In this document: one piece after another, positions 14,065 to 26,578 of the stretch | How the letters are laid out: each line of letters opens with the position of its first letter | Position numbering within the stretch: the first letter of the stretch is position 1 | Assembly (NCBI GenBank): GCA_013397455.1 | Contig: VYZB01000015.1 | Span: 24,109-88,108 of the forward strand | Length of the DNA: 64,000 nt | Reading direction: 5' to 3' | DNA from: Crotophaga sulcirostris | Lineage: Eukaryota; Chordata; Aves; Cuculiformes; Crotophagidae | Position numbers and translations under genes: made by a program | Notes under the pieces: generated by a model | Told to the model about the DNA's origin: nothing | Database searches by the model: none | What the model saw: the letters and a program-made list of their open reading frames with translations, nothing else

Positions 14065-14935
14065 GTGATTTAACAAAATTTAATTGTAAATGTGACAGTG
14101 GTTTAACAGGATTCAATGACAAGGTACACTTGATTATTTACTGCATAGAGGACAGAGTCAGACAAAACTGTCAGGGATAGCCTCCAACTGAGTCACAAGG
14201 ATCAGAAAGGACTCTCTTGCTTTCTAAACTCCTTCTCAAAGAGGAGTCTAGGTGTGGCTGGATCCAATCTTAGTCCCAGACTTGATCAATGGTTTGTGTC
14301 TCAAGGAGTATATATGTGAAATCAATCCTTTATATAATTTAGATAAGATTACAAAATTTCGGTGCTCTTATTCTGAATTCACTTACCAAATATCTGAAGG
14401 ATTAAGGATTCTTTCAACCTCCAGGAGTAACCCTGAGAGGCATCCCTATTCAAGGGGAGATCCTAGCATGCAGCCTGCTACCATGTAGGAGAACTCAAAG
14501 GGCTTTTGGACTACGCACTGTTTATGGAGTAAGATGATTGACTCATAGTCATATCTGCACACCGACAACAGATGCCAGTTTCTTCCAAATTTGACTTGAG
14601 TCAGGCACGGAGCAGCATTTTGGCCAGGTGAGGACATTACCATAAATAGCCCTTGGCTATTGTGTTGTTATCTCTCTCCCCCAAAACCACTTTGAGCCAG
14701 AATGCAGCCATCACAACCAGACACATTCATCATGATCACAACTGGTGGTTATTGATTGAGCAGGGCTATGGGAAAAGGTCAGGCTGGAGGGAGGGGAAAG
14801 CACGCCATCACAACAGGTCCCTATGCCATATCAAAGACAAATTCGCAAGATGTGAGGAGACCTTCTATTCTATTAGCATATTCTTAAAGGTAGCAATAGC
14901 TTGAAATGTCACGACTACTTCATTTCCTCCCCAGT
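14065..14935. mobile_element. LTR-like element, probably a solo avian ERV LTR
   Basis: From about 14065 to at least 14935 the sequence resembles, from memory, a long avian ERVL-type LTR. Recognisable blocks include TTTACTGCATAGAGGACAG (14134-14152), TGTCAGGGATAG (14169), GTGAAATCAATCC (14313) and CATGCAGCCTGCTACCATG (14468). It has no coding capacity, primer-binding site or gag/pol trace, so a solo LTR is likeliest. It abruptly terminates the CR1 fragment on its left, which suggests insertion into or beside that older element. The right edge is uncertain and could reach about 15180. I could not identify target-site duplications or decide orientation. The family name is from memory only. Confidence 0.5.
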
Positions 14936-15389
14936 GCATTAATTTAATGTTTTTCTTGGTTATTGTGGATATTAAAGCTAAAATAAACTGCAGCACATTC
15001 CAGTGTGCCCGTAGTCAGATTGTGCCCACAGACCAACGCTGTAATTTCTGTATTGGTCTAGTTCTTGAACGCAACAATTTTGTCAGTGATGACTATCTAA
15101 TTTCCTTGGGGAAAAACTGAGTTCTGATGTCAGGGGAACCAATTCTATTGTTTTTCCTGCCTGTGTTCCTAGATGGATGATGAAAATAAAATGCAAAGAT
15201 TCTTTCTTCTAAGTCTCAGCAATAATTGGTCCAAAAGATTACTTTGTTTTGAGCTATTGCAGAGAAGTGATGTCAGTATCTGTTGATCCTGTTGTGCACA
15301 AATATTGAAAGTCTTCATCCAGACTTCGTGCTTAATTACCATGCTCAGCCACTGGAGTCCTTTCACATTGAATGAGTTTTTATGCACAA
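14936..15389. other. Spacer, possibly the rest of the LTR-like element
   Basis: No gene. The portion up to about 15180 may belong to the LTR-like element on the left, because its composition and style continue without a clear break. From 15180 to 15389 nothing is recognised. Confidence 0.4.
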
Positions 15390-17100
15390 AATCACAGTCT
15401 CACAGAATCACAGAATGGCAGGTTTTGTGAGGGACCTCTGGGGACTGTCCAGTCAAACTTGCCTGCTGAAGTAGGTTCCCCCAGAGCAGGTTACACAGGA
15501 AAGTATCCAGGTGGATTTTGAATATCTCCAGAGAAGAAGATTCCACAACCTCTCTGGGCAGCCTGTTCCAGTGCTCTGTTACTGTCGAAGTAAAGAAGGT
15601 CTTCCTCAGGTCAAGGTGGAGCTTCTTGTGTTACAGTTTGTGCCCGTTGCCCCTTGTCCTGTCACAGGGCACCATTGAGAAGAGACTGGCCCCATCCTCT
15701 TGGCACTAGCCTTTAGATCTTTATAAGCATTGGTAAGATCTCCTGTCAGTCTTCTCTTCTCCATGCTAAACAGACCTGGATGTGTCAGCCTTTCCTTGTA
15801 AGAGAGATGGTTCAGTCCCTTTATCATCTTCATGGCCCTATGCTGGAATCGCTCCAGTAGTTTCTTGTCTTTCTTGAACTAGGGAGGCCAGAACTGGACA
15901 CAGTACTCCAGATGTTGCCTCACCAGGGCACAGTAGAGGGGGAGGAGAACCTCCTTCAACTTGCTAGTTATGCTCATCTTAATGTACCCCAGGATACCAT
16001 TGGCCTGCTTGGACATGAGGGCATATGGTTGACTCATGGTTACCTTGTTGTCCACCAGGAGGACTGCCAGATCATTTTCTGCAGAGCTGTTTACCAGTCA
16101 GTCAACCCCTAACCTGTATTGATGCAGGGGATTATTCCTCCTTATTATGCAGGACTCTACCCTTGCCTTTGTTGAACTTCATGAGGTTCTTCTCCACCCA
16201 GCTCTCCAGCCTGCTCAGGTCTTGTTGAATGGCAGAACAGCCTTCTGATATATCAGCCAATCCTCCCAGTTTTGTATCATCAGCAAACTTGCTAAGGGTA
16301 CACTGTGTCATCTCATCCAGGTCGCTGTTGAATATGTTGAACAAGACTGGGCCTAGTACTGACCCCTGGGCAACACCGCTGGCCACAGGCTTCCAACTAG
16401 ACTCTGCACTGCTGATCACAACCCTCTGAGCTCTGCCATCCAAGCTGTTCTTATTCCACCTCACTGTCCACTCTTTTAACTCACACTTCCTAAGCTCATT
16501 CCTATGCAGATTTTATGGGAGATGGTGTCAAAAGCTTTGCTGAAGTCAAAGTAGACAACACCCACTGCTCTTCCCTCATCTACCCAGCCAGTTACGCCAT
16601 CGTAGAAGGCTATCAGATCGGTAAAGCATGATTTCCCCTCGGCGAATCCATATTGACTGCTCCTGACAACTTTCTTTCCATCCAGATGCTTTAGAGATGA
16701 CATCCAGAACGAGCCGTTCCCTCACCTTTCCAGGGATGGAGGTGGTGCTGACTGGCCTGTAGTTTCAAAGATAAAGGAGAGTGGCTCAGCAAGAACATCT
16801 GCCAGCTCGTTCAGCAGTCATGGTTGCCTCCCACCAGGGTCCATGGATTTGTGCATGTCAGGTTTGCCTAAACGATATCTAACCCAATCCTCCTCAACCA
16901 AGGGAAAATCTTTCTTTCTCCAGACTTTTTCTCTTTCCTCAAGAGTCTGGGATTCCTGGGGGTTGTCCTTAGTGGTAAAGAAAGGTGGAAGCAAAGGTAA
17001 CATTCAGTAATCCTGCCTTTTCTCTATCCTCCATCACAGGGCACTCACGTTGTTCAGCAACAGGCCCGCATTTTCCCTGGTCTCCCTTTTGCTGCTGAGT
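15390..17100 (-). mobile_element. CR1 non-LTR retrotransposon, 5'-truncated, about 1.7 kb
   Basis: The most complete CR1 in the window, on the minus strand. The 3' end lies at the left edge, where TCACAGAATCACAGAATG octamers (15403-15420) mark the terminus. Moving right on the minus strand come the C-terminus of ORF2, the reverse-transcriptase core and the linker upstream of it. Homology ends at about 17100 after an SSKRETRENAG motif, so the endonuclease domain and ORF1 are missing: a typical 5' truncation. The 3' octamer differs from the ATACTGTG type at 3343, 13144 and 29427, so this is a different subfamily. Numerous stops, a frameshift and an internal deletion make it inactive. Confidence 0.95.
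15440..17098 (-). pseudogene. Decayed CR1 ORF2 (reverse transcriptase)
   Basis: Remnant of the CR1 polyprotein that copies the element's RNA into DNA at a nicked target. In protein order: SSKRETRENAG linker (about 17090); ELADVLAEPLSFIFE (near 16800); NYRPVSTTSIPGK block (about 16770-16730); SSQYGF and YFDFSKAFDT (RT motif A region, open block 16476-16703); [12 protein letters not shown] and the catalytic FADD box (open block 16132-16464, FADD at about 16287-16276); then the C-terminal LTNAYK and EHWNRLPRE-like region down to about 15440. The two main blocks are in different frames, so there is a frameshift near 16465-16475. About 30 codons expected between SFIFE and NYRPVS are missing. The FADD aspartates are intact, but the gene cannot encode a working enzyme. 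Confidence 0.92.
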
Positions 17101-17700
17101 GGTCTCCTCAGTAGAAAGCACTGATGTGTTTTTGGGGTGGAACTTGGATGGTGCCAGTCATCCCATCTATACACATTCCTGGAGAGAAGCATAGCAATCT
17201 TGCAGGTTGATGAAAAAGCCACCATCAGAAATCTGAGTGAGGTGTTCTCACTTCTCATGACCCACACTGAGCAGTGGGAGCTGCAGGGGCACAGATGCAG
17301 ACCTGCCTGGAGGAGGGAGCTGGACCAGAAAGTTCTAATGACTCCTGGACTCAGTTGCACACCCCCTCCCTTGGTGTGTATCAGAGATGAGCCTCCTGCT
17401 CTGACTCTGTGCAGATTTATCACCACCTGACACCCTTCCCGTGGTAGCACTAAAAAGAAAAGATTGCTTTGCTTACATGCCACACATACCACACCAAAGC
17501 TGGAGAAAGGAGGTTGGTGGAGTAGGTAGGCTGTCATCCCAAAAATGTTTTATTCCCCTCAATGTTTCTTTCTGATAGTCATTTTTATGTGTTGCTTTAT
17601 AATATTGGAATGATGTGAGATCATGGTGGGAAAGAGTAATGTTTGTGCGTCATGTTAATAAAAATGTTCTGAGACAAAACAGTTCCGGCTTGTTTCTGGT
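17101..17700 (+). other. Unrecognised GC-richer patch with a 97-codon open frame
   Basis: Immediately beyond the 5' truncation of the CR1, composition rises in GC. A + strand frame is open from 17125 to 17430, with GTG at 17137 and no ATG near the start. Its product contains LERSIAILQVDEKATIRNLS, an amphipathic helical-looking stretch, then a WELQGHRCRPAWRRELDQ-like charged region. I cannot assign it. It has a vague flavour of HEAT-repeat (maestro/MROH-like) proteins, which I cannot confirm. The minus strand is also open (17034-17537), partly because that frame runs into CR1 ORF2. An AATAAA lies at 17657. It could be a gene relic carried beside the CR1, or chance. No splice sites are convincing. 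Confidence 0.25.
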
Positions 17701-20700
17701 GTTTCTCATGTATCCTACGTGTATTATTTATTCATATATAACTTAGGCTGAGGAATCTCTAGGTTTCTTCCTTGGAATGTGAAGCAAGAATAATAGGATC
17801 ATGAAAATGCCATTTATTTTTTTATTACCTCCTCTTAGTGTAGCTGGGAGGAATAGTCAAAAAAAAATGTTTCACACCTTTTACCTTAGGATTAACACTA
17901 TTAGGCAGAAGAGGGAAGCACGGGGATCTGTTGTTCTGCTTTAGTATTTTAGGAGTCACAATTTTACAAGTAATGCAAATTTTTAAAGAATTTTCCTTAA
18001 TTTAACTATTGCCATTGTTCATGATCAAAACAAATGCTTCAGATCAGCACAACTATTTTAACTGAAGCTTTCAGGACTGTATTTTGTGCAGTCTGAATAT
18101 CATTTAAAATTAAGTGGAACATTTCTAAAATGAGAGAGAGAAAAAATCTTCACTGAAAAGCTAAGCATCACACACATTTACTCACTGAAAAAAAAGATAA
18201 AATTACTGAAATTTTTATCAGCTATTCTATTGCTAAAGATGATACTACCTTTGCTAGTCTCATTTTCCCAAGCATTTGTAATGCCTCAGAATATGGCTAT
18301 AAAAAAAGAGTAGATGGAGCTGGATAAACTAAATGGAAGACCAGAAGCTCGTAAAAGAACTTAATGTTCTTCATACACAGTGGTGAAATTTCTGTACTTA
18401 CATCTATAACAAATAGCAGGCTCCAGAATTTTTAAAAAAACCTGGGATAAACCTTAACCAGCTTCATTTAGTATGGTGACCTAATCAGTTTTTTGTTTTC
18501 ATTTCAAGTTAATGTTAAACTTTAACTTAAAAGTATGGTTGAGGCATATAGGAAGTTTTGATAAACTAGTGCAGCAGCCAAAGCATCTTTGCGCAAATGG
18601 GAGCAAAGCCTCAGTCCAGGAGGCTTGGGTCAGTCGGTGACTGCTTCAGAAAAGATCTCACTGTGCAAAGACCATAATTTTTCTAAATACCCTTGACTGT
18701 GGATTAACTGATATTTATAAATCTTTGCTTTAAAAACCTCAGTGAAATTTCTGTAAAATGCTGAGCATTGGCTGAATCTCACTCCCATAGCTGCAGAGTT
18801 CTCCCACTGAGTTAAAGCCCCACCGAGCGTCTTTGATCACACCAACACAACCCTAGAAAGATACCATTACCTTCTTTGTAAGGTCCTGCACTACCTGACA
18901 ACTTTCATCATAAAATGTTTATGACACTCTAAATCTGGGATTCTCCTTTGAAACAGGAAGTACAGGCTGGTGAGTTAAGCTTTTCCAACAATTATCTGCT
19001 TGAGCTTTGTTCTCCATCCCTGCTTTTCCGTATGGACTTTGGTGAATCACAGACACCATGCACTGCGTGCACACTATGCAATGAGGTCGTGATGACCTAA
19101 ACTGGCAAGTTCCCCACACTCGTGCAGGACTGCATTTAAACTGTGCTTCTTGGATGTCTCACTCATGTGAGCACCAAGGTACTGTTTCCACAGCCGTGGC
19201 ATCCCAGTGTGGTGCTCCCAATGTATCAGATCATCTTTCTCTGCTCCAGCCAAGTAGACATGCCCTGCTGTTCGACTTGATGGGGACTTCTGTGCATGGA
19301 GTACAGAGAAGAGAGTCTCCAGGTTCATGCAGGGTGATCTTTGAATGACAAATGCAGTAACAGTGCACTGTTCCCAAAGAACTTGACCTGCACAATTGCT
19401 TAAATGAAAGCAACACATTTTGGTAATGTCAAATGTCATTTTAACAGAATTTAATCAGCTGATTGTGGGTTCACTGAATTTGTTGGAAGTACTTGCTAGC
19501 TCTGACCAGAACTGTAATGAATGGAATATTCACACAGGAATATCAGACCTTTAAATAAAGTCTTGTGTTTGCAACCATCACTTGACAAAAGAATATACTA
19601 ATGAGCATCTGTCTCCTTGAATTAATTATTACAAAAAATGAAATCAACAATATTAAATTTAACTAATGATTCGGTAAGTCAATAGATTGTACTTTTGTTG
19701 CCTTGCTAGTATGGGCACAGAGTATTAGTCAGGAAGAGTAAAGCAAAATAGCGACTGTGCCTGTTTCTTATGCATGGATTAGGGCAGAAAGAACATCTTT
19801 ATTTGTTGTTGGAATAGTTTCTTTCAAAAATATTGTATTACTGATTCATTCTAAAAATATCAGTTACATTAATTATAAGGAGACATAGAAGGACTTTATA
19901 TTCTTTGCATTCCTACCTATCGTGTTATCATGTTCCTAAGTTGTTATTGTTTTCAAGAAGAACAGGGGTGTTATAAAAAAAGCAGCAATTATTTACATAA
20001 AAACTATGATCTGGGTCTGATCCAACATTTATTCTTCATGTGAGAGACTCTATGATATCACTGTGACAATAGTTCTTGCGATTCAGACACAGCCCTACAG
20101 GGGGCCAGAGAGATCACTGCCAGGTACTCATTAATTTAAATTTATTTAATATATTTTCACTCTCTAAAAGAGAAATTCTGCATTCCTTAAGTAAAACAGA
20201 AATCAAAATCCTCAGTGGTATTTTCTGCATTCCATGTACTTTCTGCCTTTTCTGCTTCATTAAAAGGCTTTTTTTATGCTTTAGGCAAGCATGAGTTTGG
20301 TGTTTACTAAGCATATACCAATATTGAATATCTGATATCAAACACCACAGAGATATCACCCTCTTCTTGCTGCATAAGAATAGGGCAAGTAGTCATGTAG
20401 ACTGAGCCTAAAATACCCTGAAAGCTTATTTTGTTCTGAAAACTAAGTATTGCTCAAGGGTCTTCTTACTGCAAGCCAAAAAAAGTCAGCAAACTACAAA
20501 TGTTGATTTATCTGGCTGCATATAACCCTGATATACTTACTTTTCTTTATTTGCCAAATATATTGGAAAGAATCACCATGTCAAAATTTATTAATAAAAT
20601 TGGAACGTGCAGAAAGCAGCTAGTCCAGTTTTCCCCGCTTTAGTCATCTGAACCATCCAAGTTTCTATAAAGAGGACTTGAGCTACCTGTCATTGTTTGA

Positions 20701-23700
20701 TTTTGCTAAATAAATAAATGAATGTGCACATGAGAAGCCATGTAAAAGCCTTGCTTTTCTTTTCCCCAATACAAGCTACGCAGGAATCATCTATCTTCTG
20801 TTTCTAAATAAAGAAAAGATAGGTCTTTGAGGCAGTAATTTTCTTTGCTGTTCTATAATTAATTTCAGTATTATTCTGTGATTCCCGGGTTTTCATAAAA
20901 TTTTCCAGGGGCATTCTGTACCTCATCTGTGCTAGTTATCAGCTCTCCATTATCCCTGTGGGCTTCCTATCTTATGTTTCTTTTTTTTTTGGTATGTTTT
21001 CTGCCTAAACCCTTATCTACTTTGTTTCTACTGGCACAATTTCATGGGAGATCTAATTTTCTTCAGCTTCCAGTATTTTCTCACAAAGTTTGGGAATTTA
21101 CATATTTTGATGCTAATTGCAAAACAGAGGGAACCTGTTCCTTTTTGCTTTATGTTTCATTTACCAAGATGGAAAGACTGAATAATATTACTTTGCATTA
21201 TTGCCTTAATTTTTCTTGTCTCTTGGATCCTTAACATTTTCTCCTGGACATTTTTAAAAATCTGTAAATACCTTAAGCAGACTAAGAAGTTACTATGTGT
21301 AGGTTAATTCCCAGCTGAATAATGCCAGATACAGTGAGGATTAATTAGATCACCTTATTCTCATGAGGTTGCAGTTGAGTGGTTTTCTAAGGTGCCGAAG
21401 AAATGGGTTATATCGATCCTGGAATGTGAGTCATGTAGTTGTTGCTTGGCAGACACAGTCCCTTTGTTCCAAATCCTTCATTCTCTAGCCACCATTCAGA
21501 TTCTGTCCTAGCAATCTGCTGGTTATCTAAATCCACCTTTGCGACCTTGTTGAAATTCTCTTCCTTTTCCTTTCTGTTTCCAAAATGTTCACCACCAAAA
21601 ATACTGAGGGTTGTCCTTATGTGCAAGTGCATGTAGAGATTATTGTTAATGTTCTACTCAGGCTACCGTTAATACAAACACATCTGCTATCAGCACCTAA
21701 CAGCTAATCTCTTACAAGAAAGGGCAAACGATAAAATAATGAAAATTTTACCCCTCTCCTTCTGACAGTCCTGAGGATCCATGTAAGGGCTGTGCATATG
21801 TCATCTTCAGGCTTTTTCCATCACTTGTCTGAAAATTGGTTTATTGTAATGGGATGCTGCTGTATTTATATTTGCTATTTTTTATTGCTGTTATTATTTT
21901 AAAACTATCTTTCTTTCTGACAGCATCCCTTAGTCCTTTAATTTTTATAAAAATAAATGCATGTTGGCTGACTCACTGCATTGGAGTTTACCAGACTTTC
22001 AGCTTTCTGGATAGACTTTTTTCTTGTTAACCGCTTAGGATAGTTATCCCTTGGTGAATACTGGCACCCGTAAGTGTGCTGGTATTCATTTCCTTGAATA
22101 AAATGGCCTTTAACCCTTTAAATATCTGATAAGAGATAATCAACCTGCAAAGCAGTTTTTAGTCTGTTACAAATACCAATGTTACTCCTTGGTACTCTTT
22201 GAGTGGAAAGGAATATTCCATTCTTTGCATCATTGTGCAAAGAAGTTTTTCTTGCAGTGCCAGCCTAGGCTAACTTGAGGGAACCTGTCTGAATATCCAT
22301 CAGAAATTAATTTCTCAAGACCCTTGCTTAGAGCCATAGCTCAAGTCACCTGAATTATTAACTCAATGTCACAAGATAATTAGAGAGCTTTCAAAAATGG
22401 TACGCTTACGTATCCTTAATTAATGTAATGTTGCTCAAGACAGGGAAACAAAGGAATGAATTATAAGGAGCAATAAAAAATAGAAAAGTGTAATCATTAC
22501 ATTTCAATCAATTTGAGTTATGTGCACCTCTCAACCTTGTTGTTGAGAGGGTGCTTCAGGGTGAGGACAGAAAGGCACACCATTCTGTGCCCTTTCCTTC
22601 AGACATTTGATTCACACAAATCTGACTCTTTTTCAGCTGGCTCTGGAATTTTTGAAGTGCTCTCTGAAACTCAACAAAATCCCAGGCTTGATTGTTATTA
22701 CTGGGACAATGTGACATTGAAACATTTTCCTTCAATGCGTAGGTTCATTATCCAAATGTAAACAAGGCCATGAAAATTTTGGTGTTCAGTGGTAATGTCT
22801 TAGATACAGAGCTAACACTGAAGAGATTTGTTATCAGAAGAGACTTGCTACAGCATTGAACTTGCATCCTCTAGCCTCCAAATGATGCAGAAAGAAGAAA
22901 TACAGAAATATGGATGTGAGTGAGCTGCTGGAGAGAGACTTAAAGCAAGTCATAATAATGGAGGTTATGAGATGGTTTATAAAGTGTACTTGTTTACAGA
23001 ATCCCTGAGAATTTCCTGAAATGGCAGGGGTCATGGTTAGACCAAGATCAACTCAGCTGGGCAGAATAGCCTGGCCTGGATCTTTCTTTGTGTATTGCTT
23101 ACATCATTACCAGACAAGGGCTCTGAAGAGATCAGGCTTTGTATCTTATGCTCAGTATGCAGATAGTCGGTTTAGCAGCCACGCAGCAGCAAGTCTAGCT
23201 TCCCAACAGTGTGTGTGTTGCATTCAGATTCTCCAGTGCGTTTAGCAAATGAGTCCCAAAGAGTATCCCCCTGCATCTGGTCAGTCACAGTGTCTCCCTC
23301 CTAGGTGGATTGTTCCTCAAAGGGTCTCAGCTATTTATCATGCAGATGTTTAAATGCCTAGCTAGCTTTCTACAGGAAACAAAGAGGAAGGTAATATCTT
23401 TGAGGTCTCCCTTGTCGTAGTCTGCCCATGGGTTCATGTGAAAGATAAACAGGTAGAAAAATACCCGCAGCGTGATCCTCCACTTCTCATTTCTCTAGCA
23501 ATAACTGCTAAAGACAGTAGCTGCACCAAGGAACGTACCATCTCATGTAGTCAAGACAAATCACATTAATCAGTTTTCTTAAAATTGCAATATGAGACTT
23601 TTTCCCCTCAAACTCCTTCTGTCTAAGAGCAGCCCTGGCTGCCAACTCTGCAGAGAGTCTGAGTAACCAGTGTTTCCTGGGCTGGTTGCACATCCAGTAC

Positions 23701-26267
23701 CTGTTAGCCAGGTCCTGTGGAAGGGACCTCCTTAGCATGTTGACCTATAAACCCACTTGAGGTGCATCTCGATGCTGGATTGGAAGGTGGCATAGAGTGA
23801 AGTATCCTTTCCTGCATCCTCCAAAAAGAATTGAGGTCTCCTGTGTGCAAGTTGCTCTAAGACCTGTCCCCCATGCAAAGCACTTTGAAATGATCTGGGG
23901 GCTTGTGTTTATGTTCTCTTTAGGCTGAAGCCACCAAAGTATGCCAGACAAAGCAATAGAAGTAGACTTCTCTAGGTTTCAGGGGTCTCTAGAGCTTCAA
24001 CGAATGCATTTGCACTGAGAGTTGTGGGTGCTTTTTAGTTTTAGCTGAAATTCACTGAATATTACTTATGTGCACGTTATTTATATGCATATGTATTATT
24101 TGTAAGCATTTTTGTAGGCATATGCATATTGCATGCTATTTATTTATATATATCTTGTATTTACTGTTATGACATATTCTTACTGTGGTTACTACAGAGT
24201 TTGGTGGAAATCCAGAACAGCGTGGTCTGTATCATTTTTAATTTGGCATCTGAAGGAAGAGTCTTCAGAATCTTAATTAAGAAAACAGAAGCTCATTGTG
24301 TCTTAATAGTAATTTAACAACAAACTTCACTAACCTAACAGTCCATGCCTATGCCTTGTCTTTAGTTTTATCAGCGTTATTTTTAGTAGGTTACATATAT
24401 TCTTCTTTCAGATACTTCTTTCTTCCACTTTACCAAGGGATAGCAAGATAAGGCTTAAAATACCTTTTAATGAATTAAAGAAACTACTGCTGTTTGCCCT
24501 ATACACCTTATTGTTGAAGTAACAGTTTTGAGGCAACTGCAAGGGTCCCATTACAATGTACAAGATCAAAATTTCTGATCTGATTTGTGTCAAGATATGT
24601 CTGGAAGACCAAAGGAGAAGGTGATTGTTATATGACAAAGTTTTTAAGAGTTTACAATTGCATTGAAACCAGCCTAATCATTTAATTTAGAGAAAACAGT
24701 GGAAGATTGGGAGCAACCGTAGACCCATGCAGCTAGGAGAGATTTAAGGTGGGCATTCCAGAATTGCAAGACAGCATGAAAGGAACTGCATATATTTTGA
24801 GCTGAAGGTGGAGACATTAATATAGAAATTTGGGTTATAAAAGAAGGTAAATTCACTGCCACGGGCATATGTTTCTACATGACAAACCTTTAAAGCAAGG
24901 GCTCTGAATCTGATGTACAGAGCACTGAGAAGCTGGTAGAGGTCTGAAAGGAAAGGTGGGAAGGTGAGTTTGGTGCTGTGTGAGAAAAAAAAAAAGAACA
25001 GAAAAAATATGCTTAGCGTGAAACTCTGAAAAATATATCACTTCAGCAGGATTAAAACAGTTAAATAAACAAATCTTCAGCATAACCACAAGACCTGGTC
25101 CCATGTCAGTGGTGATGTTATGATAATACAAACAGGGTTCTGATGATGCATGAGCTAGCTTGAACAGTGTAGTCCATTACTGCAAGCCATATTTATTAAT
25201 ATCTGAATTATTCCTTTTAATCTGACCATATAATCAGACAGTGAGGTGTTATGGATTTACTTTAATAATCTCAAGAGAGCTATGCATGTTCTTAGCTGGC
25301 TGTAGAGCTCACAAACAACTGTATGCCGCAACCATTTTGTGCTGCAGTGTGACAAGGGATGACCTCAGCAGCAGCTATAGTTACTCTCTAACTTGGAAAG
25401 GCAAGGCTTCTGAAACAGCCTCCTTTCAGGTCTGCATGACACCTACACCAGGGTAGAAGCAGTATGGAGTGAAGACCGGAGGCTCTAATTAGATCCAGTA
25501 CTGATGCGAAAGGATACTTGACCTGGTATGCCCTACGTTTCCCCGTCTGAAAGCTGTTGTTTTTGTGGGAAATTGCAGCTTTGTATTTACATAGTCTAAA
25601 TGGCTTTTCCATAAAAGCAAAAAGCAAACAAGGCTCTCTCAGGGATAGATGTGTGTCTTCACAGCAGAGCTATGAGTAGATGACGCAGGAAAAAAAAGGC
25701 ACTGAATTAAAAGACCCAGTTGGCTAGCAGAGCCTTTCATTGATCTGAAAAACTAGGATGAGAACAAGGGTGTTTCTCCAAGGGCTGCTGTAGGGATCCT
25801 TTTCAGAGTTCAGAAGAGCTCTTGCACCTTTGAAATGAGCTAATGGATATATCTCTTGGGATTGTTGAATTTGTGCAGACATTGCCATAAGAATTTGTTG
25901 TCTTTTTCCACACAGCATCTCTCTGCCCTCCACAGTCTGGCAAAGCACTTAGTGACCAGAGATATGGAGGAAAGTCAGGAGAGAGGGAACTTAATAACAT
26001 AATTGCACATGCTTCACATTTAAAAGGACTCAGTGAATTCTATGCTGTAAAATGCTGGAGAATGAAGACTGATTAGTTCAGTAGCTGTAGCCCAGAATTG
26101 ACCAAATCTGTTGCTACAGCTGTAGAATAAGCAATGCCTCCCATCTAGGACAGGCACAATTACTTTAGCGTACAATTAGAAGGAAAAGGCTCCTGACCAA
26201 TGATGTTTCACTTATGGTGAAAGATTTTCTTGCAGAGGAGAGTTCTCCTGGAGTTAGGTCTGACGAG
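17701..26267. other. Gene-free stretch, 8.6 kb
   Basis: No gene or recognised mobile element. The longest open frames are a 121-codon minus frame at 19074-19439 and a 101-codon plus frame at 20929-21234, neither with a recognisable motif. A patch at about 24060-24160 is dense in ATGCATAT-type self-complementary words. A perfect 12-bp palindrome around CAGCTG sits at 26114-26125. Confidence 0.65.
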
Positions 26268-26578
26268 TGTGGTGGATTGAACCTGGCTAGATGCCAGGTG
26301 CCCACGAAAGCTGCTCTATCACTCCCCTCCTCAGCTGGATGGGGGGAGAGAAAATATAATGGAAGACCAAGATAAGGACAGGGAGATGACTGGCCAATTA
26401 TCATCATGGCCAAAACAGACTTGACTTGGGGAAAAAAATAATTCAATTTATTGCCAATCACATCAGAGTAGGATAATGAGAAATGAAACCTAAATCTTAA
26501 AGCATCATCCCCCCACACCTCCCTTCTTCTTGAGCTCATCTTTATTCCTGAATTCCATACCTCCTCCCCTTCACCAGC
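26268..26578 (-). mobile_element. Avian ERV LTR, 3' part (antisense)
   Basis: Read on the minus strand, this is the 3' portion of an LTR ending in ...CAATCCACCACA at 26268. It resembles a common avian ERV LTR known to me by its antisense start GGCTAGATGCCAGGTGCCC (26284 onward) and CAATCACATCAGAGTAGGAT (26455-26474). A poly(A) signal AATAAA is present in the minus orientation (26452-26447), consistent with the R region. About 310 bases remain. The 5' (U3) part of the LTR is missing because homology stops at about 26578, exactly where a CR1 fragment begins. No retroviral coding sequence adjoins it. The family name is left open. Confidence 0.65.

Noticed and set aside
15518..16429. Several + strand frames
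   Set aside because: All lie antisense to CR1 ORF2 and are shadows of it.
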